A stretch of DNA of 64,000 bases from Lysobacterales bacterium (lineage in GTDB: Bacteria; Pseudomonadota; Gammaproteobacteria; Xanthomonadales; SZUA-36). A model generated the notes under the pieces. That model was not told the DNA's origin and searched no databases. It saw only the letters and a program-made list of their open reading frames with translations. The stretch is from positions 1-64,000 of the forward strand of contig JABAAB010000062.1 in the NCBI GenBank assembly GCA_014238945.1, read 5' to 3'. Of the stretch, positions 39,040 to 47,466 are shown piece after piece. The translations under genes were made by a program, and so were the position numbers. The stretch's first letter is position 1, and each line of letters starts with the position of its first letter.

Positions 39040-41132
39040 TCAAGAAGGCTACCAAGTTTATACAACAGGGCAAATTCGGAGAGGCAGAAAAAATTCTGCG
39101 TGTCCTGATTGACAAGTCACCCATGAATACAGAGGCGTTATTCAACCTGGCCCTGGCACGTCGGGAGCAGGATGATATCTGGGAGGCCATGGAACTGATG
39201 CGCCAGGCCATCGGTACGCAGCCCAGTAATGCATCATTGCACTTTGCACTGGGAAATATGCTGCTCTCCATTGAGGACTATGACGAGGCTGAAAAAAACT
39301 TTCTCAAAGCCGCAGGTCTGGACCCAAACAGTGTGGATGCCCGCAATGGAATAGCCTTTGTGGAGCTACGCCAATATCGATTCCAGGCAGCGGAACACTC
39401 GCTCCGGATAGCGCTCAATATTGAACCGGATAACGTACAGTCGCTGGTTTTTATCGGTATCGCCTTGCTTGAGCAGGGCCAGCATGACAATGCCATTGAA
39501 TACCTGCAAAAGGCAATACAGCTACAACCCGAAAATATCCAGGCACAATTCTGCCTGGGGCGCTCACTACTGGCTGCAGGCAATGCCGGTTTTGCAACCC
39601 GATGTTTTGAGAACGCAGTCAAAGCCGAGCCGCAAACGGCAGAATTCAGGGACTGGCTGGCTTGCGCCCAGTTGAACACTGGAAATTTCGAAGAGGCACG
39701 GGATAACTTCAAAAAAGCGATAGAGCTGGGACGGGTCAATGTGGAGATCCTGACCGGTCTGGTTAAAACAGAAACACAACTTGGAAACTCAGCTGATGCG
39801 CTGGGTGTCATGGCCCAGGCCGTACAATTCGCACCCGATCAGCAGGATCTGGCGCTGCAATATTCAGAAATGCTCCTGGATGCCAGGATGTTTGACGAGG
39901 CAATTTCCCAACTGCAAGGACTGCATGCCAGTGGCTACAAACCAGAACACGTTGCAATCCGTTTGGCAACGGCACTGATGAACAAGGGCGACACTGAGCA
40001 AGCACTGAGAATACTGGAGCCATTGTGTGCTGACACCGATGTGTCGGCAGAGATACGAATGATGCTGACCTGGGTTTTACAGCAAAGCGGTGATGACAAG
40101 GCAGCCAGTGAACATCTGGACATCCTGCTGGCGATGGAACGGCCGTTAATAGATGCGGTTTTATTTCGTGCAAGACAAATGTTTGATGCGGAAGATGATC
40201 AGGGCGTAGAACTATTGCAACAGTTGCTGAAACGGGAAGACATCAATGGCCAGCAGGCCCGGCAGGCACAACAATTATTGGCCCATTCTCAACACCAGTG
40301 TGGTGCTTATGAACAGGCCTCCATGGAGTACCGGGGTCTGGCCAACCGTGATGCAGCAGTAATGCAGCTGGTAAATCGGGGTGTGCAGTACGGTTCGGAA
40401 GGTGAGACGGCGGTCTCGGCCATGGAACCCGCGGTCAGCGCTGATTGGCCGACTCAGCCACCTGAAGATAATCGTGGGCAGCCGGTGTTTATATTTGCCT
40501 GGCCCGGGTCAGGTCGCTCACGGTTATTGACAGCCCTGAACGTCCATTCCGGTTTAACCCTTTTGTCCGGTCAGGCCTCGGAGCAGCTTCATCGCAGGGA
40601 CAGGCTGACGAACAAACAGGGGGCCAACGCCCTGGGTAGCCTGGATGAATCCAACATCAGGATGGGTCGCCGCCAATACTGGAAGGCAGCGGGTTCCAGA
40701 CGCGAATTTGAGCATGCCGGTCAGGTTCTGGACAGCCAGTGGCTGGGTGCAGAGATGTTGCCCGGTATTGCGCGTTATTTCCCGGGCACGACCATTATCG
40801 TGTTAGCACGCGAACCCTGTGACATGGTGGTTTCCTGGATGCAGACCGGTTTCAGGGACATTGAATCCATGGCTTCGGCCTACCGTGGTGAACTGGATAT
40901 GTTGAATAAATGCCGCCAATCATTGCCGTTGAATTTTGTTGAAGTGGATTATGACCAGTTGTGTGAACACCCCGAAGAAATCCTGTCCTCAGCACTGAAT
41001 TCACTGCATCTGGAACCGGAGCAGGAGTTGGTGAAATGCTTCAACGATGCCATCGTGTCAGTTCCTGCCCACAATGGTGACTGGCAGCACTATCGTGATG
41101 AACTCTCGGGTATTTTTGCAAACTTTGATTGA
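39036..41132 (+). CDS. TPR protein with C-terminal sulfotransferase domain
   Basis: The 698-residue protein has about 11-12 tetratricopeptide repeats through residue ~450 (for example FGEAEKILRVLIDKSPMN and YDEAEKNFLKAAGLDP). The C-terminal PAPS-dependent sulfotransferase domain has 5'-phosphosulfate loop FIFAWPGSGRSRLLTAL and the 3'-phosphate segment IIVLAREPCDMVVSWMQ. No signal peptide is seen. TPR-sulfotransferases are common in marine gammaproteobacteria, with acceptors mostly unknown. ATGA overlap with the preceding gene shows coupling. It is the last gene before the accessory block. Confidence 0.88.
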   Translation: MIKKATKFIQQGKFGEAEKILRVLIDKSPMNTEALFNLALARREQDDIWEAMELMRQAIGTQPSNASLHFALGNMLLSIEDYDEAEKNFLKAAGLDPNSVDARNGIAFVELRQYRFQAAEHSLRIALNIEPDNVQSLVFIGIALLEQGQHDNAIEYLQKAIQLQPENIQAQFCLGRSLLAAGNAGFATRCFENAVKAEPQTAEFRDWLACAQLNTGNFEEARDNFKKAIELGRVNVEILTGLVKTETQLGNSADALGVMAQAVQFAPDQQDLALQYSEMLLDARMFDEAISQLQGLHASGYKPEHVAIRLATALMNKGDTEQALRILEPLCADTDVSAEIRMMLTWVLQQSGDDKAASEHLDILLAMERPLIDAVLFRARQMFDAEDDQGVELLQQLLKREDINGQQARQAQQLLAHSQHQCGAYEQASMEYRGLANRDAAVMQLVNRGVQYGSEGETAVSAMEPAVSADWPTQPPEDNRGQPVFIFAWPGSGRSRLLTALNVHSGLTLLSGQASEQLHRRDRLTNKQGANALGSLDESNIRMGRRQYWKAAGSRREFEHAGQVLDSQWLGAEMLPGIARYFPGTTIIVLAREPCDMVVSWMQTGFRDIESMASAYRGELDMLNKCRQSLPLNFVEVDYDQLCEHPEEILSSALNSLHLEPEQELVKCFNDAIVSVPAHNGDWQHYRDELSGIFANFD

Positions 41133-41200
41133 GCCGCGCACGAGAAACCCGGCACCCTTCGCATGGGTCGGCGATGTCGTTCCCATCGCCTGGACGGCCC

Positions 41201-41563
41201 CTACGATGTCGTGGTGGTGGGCAAGGCGGCGGGCATGGCGAAGCCCGGCAGCTCCAGTAAGCCACAATTGAGGTAATCCCCAATCTCCTGACGCACGAAT
41301 CCGGGCAGGTCACCGCCCGGATCTTCCAGGAAAACGTGATCGACCAGCTGGGCAGCTGACTCCACTATGTGTAGTGCTCCGCAACCGGGACGAAAGTCAC
41401 GTGTTTCACAATCGAAAATAACCAGATTTGCAGCATGGCAGCATGCATAGTGAACCCGCAGAATACCGTCTTCAACCCAGGATACACAGCGAACCCGGGG
41501 CACCAAATTACTGAAAGGCGTTAACGTCTCTGGAAAGCCGACCGGGTTGGAATTATCTGGCAT
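41201..41563 (-). CDS. Hypothetical 120-residue protein (uncertain)
   Basis: An open frame of 120 codons from the ATG at 41563 has a plausible composition, with a Cys-rich middle part (RVHYACCHAANL, FDCETRDFRPGCGALH) and an acidic LEDPGGDLPGFVRQEIGDYL segment. I recognise no family and see no good Shine-Dalgarno. It would be divergent from the cytochrome gene with under 50 bases between starts. It may be real, or a relic, since the opposite strand at 41163-41276 also hints at a gene fragment. Confidence 0.35.
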   Translation of the reverse strand: MPDNSNPVGFPETLTPFSNLVPRVRCVSWVEDGILRVHYACCHAANLVIFDCETRDFRPGCGALHIVESAAQLVDHVFLEDPGGDLPGFVRQEIGDYLNCGLLELPGFAMPAALPTTTTS

Positions 41564-41610
41564 AGGCAAATCTCACGCATCAGTTACTAACCACAAAGGA
41601 GGTGTTAGGC

Positions 41611-44600
41611 ATGACGCACGCAAAAAAACTGGCAGTGTTAGGAATCTTTTTCTGCACTTTGCCTGCTTCAGTGATTGGGACTCAGGGAGGGCACCAGACC
41701 ACCGCCAACACCACGATGATGGCCACGCGAATTGGCCCATCCATCAGGTCACCCCGCTTCCTGACCTGGAAAACCAATCCGGGTTATTTCAAGCCGGATT
41801 ACCCCCTGCTCTTCGTCTCCTCATACCGGGACGAGTCACTGGTCAACAGCGGTAATTTCGGCACAGATGTCCTTGAGGTAGGGGTGCCCCAGGGGGGGCA
41901 GGAACTATGGATCATGTTGACCAATGGTGAAACCAAAAAATTGTTCCCGATAACAGGGATACATGATGATCTGGTTGATGAATCACTGGCGCCCGTCAAT
42001 GGACGCATTCTGGGATCTGTCACCGAGCCCAGTGTTTCCATCGACGGCAAACGGGCCTACTTCAGTTACTTCCACAATGCGACCGACCTGCCGTCCGGCT
42101 GTTGCGGCGTGGTTGGTCACTCCAACTTCGAGGGTTGGGAAAAAGGGGGCGACCTTTACGTTATAGACCTCGAACCGCTATTGCAAAATCCAGGCTATCC
42201 GGTAACGGACCTCCACACGTCCCGACTGACTCAGACCCTGGATCCCCACGCTGAAGCCATGAACCCGGTAATGTCACAAATTGAGGGGCCATTTCCTGGT
42301 GGTGTCGCCTATTCCGGTGCCATCGAAATCGACAACGCCTACTCTCGCCAATTGATTTTTGCGAGTACTCGCAGGATGCTCGGCAACTCCAACGCACGGG
42401 TTACCCGGAAAAACAAAAACTACAATCTGTTTACGGCCGACCTCGTCAATACTCAATCCGGCGGCTACGCATTACGCAATACCAAACAGGCGCATTATTA
42501 CACCACGTCTTCCGCGCTCAGTCCGCATCGAATGCGGGTGGGCTACGCCTTCTCTTACCAGTCCAACACCGAGGATGCCAGGCAATGGCACATTCAACAT
42601 TCGGTGGGCCACGCTTGGCGGCCGTTGTACGGTTACGGCATCGGCAGTGAATTGGCGCACCTGGCGACTTTCTGCGTGAAAACCAATGCGTCAGCACAGT
42701 TGCCGGTGGACGACTACGCCGTGCTGGTTCGTTACTACAACCTGAACAACAACGGCTTTGGTGCCATCTATGCCCAACCCATGAGAACTGCTGGCATTAA
42801 TCGCTACGATGCCTTCACCGGCAATGGCAAAGTGCCGGCCCAACTGGGTTCCGTCAAGCTCACCGAGAACGTAAAGAGTTCGGATGAAATCAGTGACAAT
42901 GGCAAGTTCACGACGCCGGCCTGCGGCGCACCTGACGAGCTTTTCCTGGCCTACGACCCGGGTCAGGCCAATCACAGGAACCAGGCGAATAACTACCAGC
43001 CGGAAATCGTATTCTCATCGCTCGAAGTCGCTGACCCGGCAACGCCCGGCGCCTATCAGCGGGTGATCAAGGGTTCCAGCAGGAAATGGGCCGCCTTGTG
43101 GCCCAAACCGGTGATCGACTGGACCCACCGGCTGACCGGCGTTCCCGACCCCAATGGCGATGCGCAACAGGAACCGCCCGCCAGCCCGATCGACGAAAAC
43201 TTCACGGAGCCCTTTGGCTCGCCGTATGCGCTACTGGGCACCTCGGCGTTGTACAACACCGACGTTACTCCGGTCGATTGCCGAGCCACTTCGCACTACT
43301 ACGACCCCAACATCACTGGCGACGCCCACATCGACCCGCTGTACAACAACATTGCGAACCTGAGCCGATTGATGATGCCAGCGACAGGTTATGCAACCGG
43401 TGACATCACGCTTCAGACGGGCTCGTGCACAGCACCATTGATGGATGATGTGTTCGGCATAGCGGTTTACCTGACCAGCAACCGCACCAGCCAAGACATG
43501 TTTGTCCCGCACAAGCGCGGTTATACAACCGACAACAAGGGCGCCAAGGAAAGCAAGCGCTTACTGGGGGTTTTCGAAGTCGGCATGCAGGGCCAGAGGG
43601 ATGCCTCGTTCAAAGCGGTAGTTCCAGCCAACGTACCGGTGGATTTTCACCTGCTGGATCGCAATGGCACCAAGCTGGCTGACGTTCGATCCTGGCACAG
43701 CTTTAAACCCCGAGAGCAGCGGGTCGACTGTGGCGGCTGTCATAATCACCGCCTGAACCAGTCGATCGACTGGTCCCAGAGTGATTCGGCCGATCCCGCG
43801 ATCGCGTCACTCGACATGGTGCGACAAACCACCCGGATCAAGTACAACGCCTACTGCCAACCCAAGCTGATTACGGACAACGAGCCCGCAATCGATCTCC
43901 CCGTCTGGCAGGACCTCGCCAGCGGTTTCGATGCCTATTGCGGTAGCTGCCATGAGAAAGATGCCGGATATCCCGATCCTGCGGCCACCAACGCCCTGAG
44001 TTATGACGCAAGCAAGTTATACGCCTTCAACAATGAGGACGGTACGCCAATTGCAGGTAATCCCCTGAGTAGCCTGTTCTCCCGGAATTACATTGATCGA
44101 TACAGTGCCAATGGCAGCCCCATGTTCTGGGCTGCCAGTGGCCGGCGAACCGACGGTCGCGACAACAGCCTGGCCGAATACCTGCCCATGTCAGATGACT
44201 TCAGCGGTTGTTCCGACGACCAACCTGAGAATTGTGGGTATCACTACACACCGGTGCACGACGGATTGCTCTGTGATGGCACCGATCCGGCCGGGGCGCA
44301 GTGGGTCTACCGGCTGTCACAGTGGCTGGATAACCATGCCCCGGTCGACCTGCCTGGCAAACCGCACCCCTACCATGCCGACCGCTATCACCCATCTGCC
44401 GAGGGCATGTTCCTGCCCAGCATGGCCGGCTGCACTGCACCGGACTCGCTGGAGATTGGCCTGTGGGACGATTCCGGACAAATCGCTGAACTCATTGTCG
44501 ACATCAATGGCAATAACTACCAGACCATCAATGACCCTGCGTTACTGAAGTCCGACAGCGTCTATTCACTGCCCCTGAGTGGTAATGACCTGACGAGAAT

Positions 44601-44706
44601 TTCGAATGCCGTGGTCCGGATTGCGGTCACTGATGCCGCCGATAACCGGCAATTCTATGACAAGACAGTCTATGAATTAATGCAGGAATGCAAAGCGTCC
44701 CAGTAA
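41611..44706 (+). CDS. Exported diheme c-type cytochrome, hydrazine synthase alpha-like
   Basis: The 1031-residue protein starts at the ATG at 41611 with a near-perfect AAAGGAGGTG 7 bases upstream and has a signal peptide (KKLAVLGIFFCTLPASVIG). The first ~600 residues look like a beta-propeller with VSIDGKRAYFSYFHNA and GDLYVIDLEP repeats, resembling the HzsA-related family. Two CxxCH heme sites follow: CGGCH at C707 and CGSCH at C777. The C-terminal part holds WVYRLSQWLDNHAPV. Anammox partners HzsB/C are absent, so hydrazine synthesis is not implied. Function is unknown. Confidence 0.8.
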   Translation: MTHAKKLAVLGIFFCTLPASVIGTQGGHQTTANTTMMATRIGPSIRSPRFLTWKTNPGYFKPDYPLLFVSSYRDESLVNSGNFGTDVLEVGVPQGGQELWIMLTNGETKKLFPITGIHDDLVDESLAPVNGRILGSVTEPSVSIDGKRAYFSYFHNATDLPSGCCGVVGHSNFEGWEKGGDLYVIDLEPLLQNPGYPVTDLHTSRLTQTLDPHAEAMNPVMSQIEGPFPGGVAYSGAIEIDNAYSRQLIFASTRRMLGNSNARVTRKNKNYNLFTADLVNTQSGGYALRNTKQAHYYTTSSALSPHRMRVGYAFSYQSNTEDARQWHIQHSVGHAWRPLYGYGIGSELAHLATFCVKTNASAQLPVDDYAVLVRYYNLNNNGFGAIYAQPMRTAGINRYDAFTGNGKVPAQLGSVKLTENVKSSDEISDNGKFTTPACGAPDELFLAYDPGQANHRNQANNYQPEIVFSSLEVADPATPGAYQRVIKGSSRKWAALWPKPVIDWTHRLTGVPDPNGDAQQEPPASPIDENFTEPFGSPYALLGTSALYNTDVTPVDCRATSHYYDPNITGDAHIDPLYNNIANLSRLMMPATGYATGDITLQTGSCTAPLMDDVFGIAVYLTSNRTSQDMFVPHKRGYTTDNKGAKESKRLLGVFEVGMQGQRDASFKAVVPANVPVDFHLLDRNGTKLADVRSWHSFKPREQRVDCGGCHNHRLNQSIDWSQSDSADPAIASLDMVRQTTRIKYNAYCQPKLITDNEPAIDLPVWQDLASGFDAYCGSCHEKDAGYPDPAATNALSYDASKLYAFNNEDGTPIAGNPLSSLFSRNYIDRYSANGSPMFWAASGRRTDGRDNSLAEYLPMSDDFSGCSDDQPENCGYHYTPVHDGLLCDGTDPAGAQWVYRLSQWLDNHAPVDLPGKPHPYHADRYHPSAEGMFLPSMAGCTAPDSLEIGLWDDSGQIAELIVDINGNNYQTINDPALLKSDSVYSLPLSGNDLTRISNAVVRIAVTDAADNRQFYDKTVYELMQECKASQ

Positions 44707-44799
44707 CTCGAAAACCGACTGCGGCGAGTGACTAAGCCGTCCCGCCGCTCGGATCCGCTTGCAAGCCTTTAACACGCAACTCACAGGGGCGAATTAATT

Positions 44800-44880
44800 A
44801 TGAAAAATTCATTACCGATCATGTTGATGGCTGATGGCCAGTTTGCCAACCACCACTATTCGCCTCCAGAGCGTCAATGA
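44800..44880 (+). other. 26-codon open frame in the cytochrome/subtilase gap
   Basis: The 230-base gap 44707-44936 between the convergent cytochrome and subtilase genes contains one short frame beginning MKNSLPIMLMADGQF, with AGGGG about 11 bases upstream. It could be a tiny gene, the remnant of a truncated gene or chance. No terminator with a T tract is visible in the gap. Confidence 0.15.
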
Positions 44881-44936
44881 TTGCAGAGCAGGATTCGACG
44901 AAAAATCCATACTGGCAACAGCAGGCGTATTTAATC

Positions 44937-47321
44937 CTATAACCCAATGGGTATGGGCTTCTTGCGTCCACCCTTGCTCTTGCAGTGTGGATAGGGGGCT
45001 TCGCCAGGGATAAATTCTTCGGACGAATATTCTTGCTCATCACAGCCTGGAGGAGGGTTCCAGGAACTGCCTGGCACCGTGTCACCAGGACCTCGATAGC
45101 AGCCTCTTGCGCCGCCACTACCAGCCAGACAGCTCAGATTACCGGCGCACGCTCCGTAAGTCACCACAAGCGCAAATGGCTGTGGTCCGGCCGGTACCGA
45201 GCTACCGTACACACGAATGACCGGGCGCAGCTGGGCATTCTGCTGCTGGCCCATCGGGATAAAAACGTCCTCGACGTTGTTGACCGTGTCGAAAGCGGCG
45301 TTTTGATTCAACAAGTGATTGCCATAATAAATTGTGCTGTCAAACTCAACTTCAAGATCAAGGTCGTTGACCAGTTTCGGGCCCGCCAGCAGCGGCCCCG
45401 CCGGATCATTCCAGACCAGCGTCACACGCAATGTGTTGCAGTTGGCGCCCCAGCGGTCCCTGAGTTTGGGCCTTACCTGCCAGACCGCACCCGTGACACT
45501 GGTTGTGCTGGAATTTTCATACACCTTGAGTTTGCGATAACCGGCCGGCTCGAGCACCTGGTCGAGTACCGGGCGCCCGTAGCCCTGGTCATAATTGGGA
45601 TAGGCGTCGGCGGCGAGGCCCTGGCCGAGATTGCCCATGTAACCACTGGGGTCATAGATCGGTACCGTCGAGTTAATCAGCATGGCCTTGACCAGGGCCG
45701 AGCTCGGAGGAGCCGACAACGGCGGATCACTCGATTTGACCGGATAGAAACCCTGGGCAAAGTAATCGCGTACCAGCGCGGCTGCCCCAGCCACGGCCGG
45801 CGCGGCAACACTGGTCCCCGGAAAGATCGTATAGTCGGAATAGCCGCCGGTGTCCGCCGTTTCGACATAGTAATGTGCCGGCGCCACCACATCCGGCTTG
45901 ACGCGCGAGATTTCACCACAGGAATTGGGAGCACAATCATTGGCGGGGCCACGACTGCTGTAGGGGTACATGAAGTCACGGGCAGAGCCATTGCCTGAAC
46001 CGCCGACCGCGATGGCATTTTTAGCGTGGGCCTCGTCCGACAGGGAGTACGGCACATAGGCAGTCCCGTACATCCCGGCATTGCCCGCAGCAAAAATGAT
46101 GCTTTGCTCCCGGCGGGTGGCTTGGTGCAGGTACGAATCAATCATCTGGCTGCGCCACGAATAGGCACCCTGGGGATTGCCCTCGACCGCATTGTGGCCC
46201 CAACTGTTGGAGTGCACCATCGACCCGCTGTACCAGGCCGGATCGAACAGGTTCTTGATGTAATCCTGCGGCGGACAGAAATAATCATTCTCGTCAACGA
46301 TGTCCTGCATGATCAACTCGGCGCCCAGCGCCAGGCCATCGTAATCATTGGCCGTATTGAACCCGCCACTTTGCCCGAGCGAATCGCCCAACAGGGTGGC
46401 GGCCACGCCGGTACCATGGTTAACGCTGTCCCCGGTAACCAATACGCACGAGTTTGCTGCCGGGGCATTGGCAACGACCTGATTGGGTCGGGCGAAAACT
46501 TCGTGATCTTGCAGCCCTGAATCGGCCAGCGTCACGATTTGGCCCTTGCCCCACACGCCCATGTAATACACCGGGTTGTAAAACGATTGGTTAGCGGCAT
46601 GATGAGCATTCTCGGTCTGCATCACCACGCGCACTTCGTTGTTCATCAATGCACCGACGCCCGCAATATCAATCATCTCCACCTCGGGCAGATCTGCGAC
46701 CTGTGACCATTCGCCAGACGACAGCAGCGTGCCGATGACATAGCGGCCTTCGATGTCTTGCACCCACTGTACTTCACCCAGTTGCTCAAGCAATTCCATG
46801 ACCGGGTCCGGCGCTGCCCCGGGGAACAGCACGATCTCCAATGGCGAGGAGAGCGGCCCCGGCGGCAACCGGGGGGAGAGTTTCCATTCGCTTTCGACCA
46901 CTGCCATGACCGCCACGGCTTCCAGTTTGGCGATCTCTTTCCGGGTTCTGGCATCGGCCAGGACCAGGTAGCCTGCCGGAGGCATGGGCCCAATCACCTG
47001 CGCACCGGCCGTTTCGAGTAGACTCACATTATCCGTGGAAGTCGGGCCAGTCAACGTGATGATTAGGGGCATCGCGTGATCTGGCAGAGGATTGGAGGGA
47101 TCGAGCACATGGTCTCGCAGGTCAACCTGCTGATCCCGCAACTTCACCAAATAGGGGTTTGGCAAAGTCTTTTCACGGATGACGTGTCCCGCCGAATCCA
47201 TGAAACTCAAGGATCCCTGCTCTTGAGGTTGCGCGTGCGCCAGGCAGGATAGTGTGACCGAAATCAGCAAAAGGCAACCAAATTGAGGTTGCAACAACGT
47301 TGTGTGAGTCTGTTCTGGCAT
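44937..47321 (-). CDS. Exported subtilisin-like serine protease (S8)
   Basis: The 794-residue protein has a signal peptide (to about residue 31, LSCLAHAQP) and a long pro-region. The S8 catalytic triad is Asp267 in VTLADSGLQDHE, His302 in VNHGTGVAATLLGD and Ser504 in PGTSVAAPAVAGAA. The oxyanion Asn is probably in IFAAGNAGMYG. The last ~60 residues form a Cys-rich tail ending in a Lys/Arg-rich stretch. It is convergent with the cytochrome gene. Extracellular proteolysis is the likely role. Confidence 0.92.
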   Translation of the reverse strand: MPEQTHTTLLQPQFGCLLLISVTLSCLAHAQPQEQGSLSFMDSAGHVIREKTLPNPYLVKLRDQQVDLRDHVLDPSNPLPDHAMPLIITLTGPTSTDNVSLLETAGAQVIGPMPPAGYLVLADARTRKEIAKLEAVAVMAVVESEWKLSPRLPPGPLSSPLEIVLFPGAAPDPVMELLEQLGEVQWVQDIEGRYVIGTLLSSGEWSQVADLPEVEMIDIAGVGALMNNEVRVVMQTENAHHAANQSFYNPVYYMGVWGKGQIVTLADSGLQDHEVFARPNQVVANAPAANSCVLVTGDSVNHGTGVAATLLGDSLGQSGGFNTANDYDGLALGAELIMQDIVDENDYFCPPQDYIKNLFDPAWYSGSMVHSNSWGHNAVEGNPQGAYSWRSQMIDSYLHQATRREQSIIFAAGNAGMYGTAYVPYSLSDEAHAKNAIAVGGSGNGSARDFMYPYSSRGPANDCAPNSCGEISRVKPDVVAPAHYYVETADTGGYSDYTIFPGTSVAAPAVAGAAALVRDYFAQGFYPVKSSDPPLSAPPSSALVKAMLINSTVPIYDPSGYMGNLGQGLAADAYPNYDQGYGRPVLDQVLEPAGYRKLKVYENSSTTSVTGAVWQVRPKLRDRWGANCNTLRVTLVWNDPAGPLLAGPKLVNDLDLEVEFDSTIYYGNHLLNQNAAFDTVNNVEDVFIPMGQQQNAQLRPVIRVYGSSVPAGPQPFALVVTYGACAGNLSCLAGSGGARGCYRGPGDTVPGSSWNPPPGCDEQEYSSEEFIPGEAPYPHCKSKGGRKKPIPIGL

Positions 47322-47466
47322 CTCATTTCTCCCTGTCAGTGTCAGTCTTGCTTACAGGGGATGTTTCCGAGGGGTTTTCAAACCACCCCCAATTCATCAC
47401 CCCATACTATATCAAGATGCGTAAAGAGGAACCATTACAAATAATGCTGTCGGTTTTGCAGACTAC

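Noticed and set aside
45334-45998. Long plus-strand frames across the subtilase gene
   Set aside because: They are shadows of a GC-rich minus-strand gene with an intact catalytic triad.
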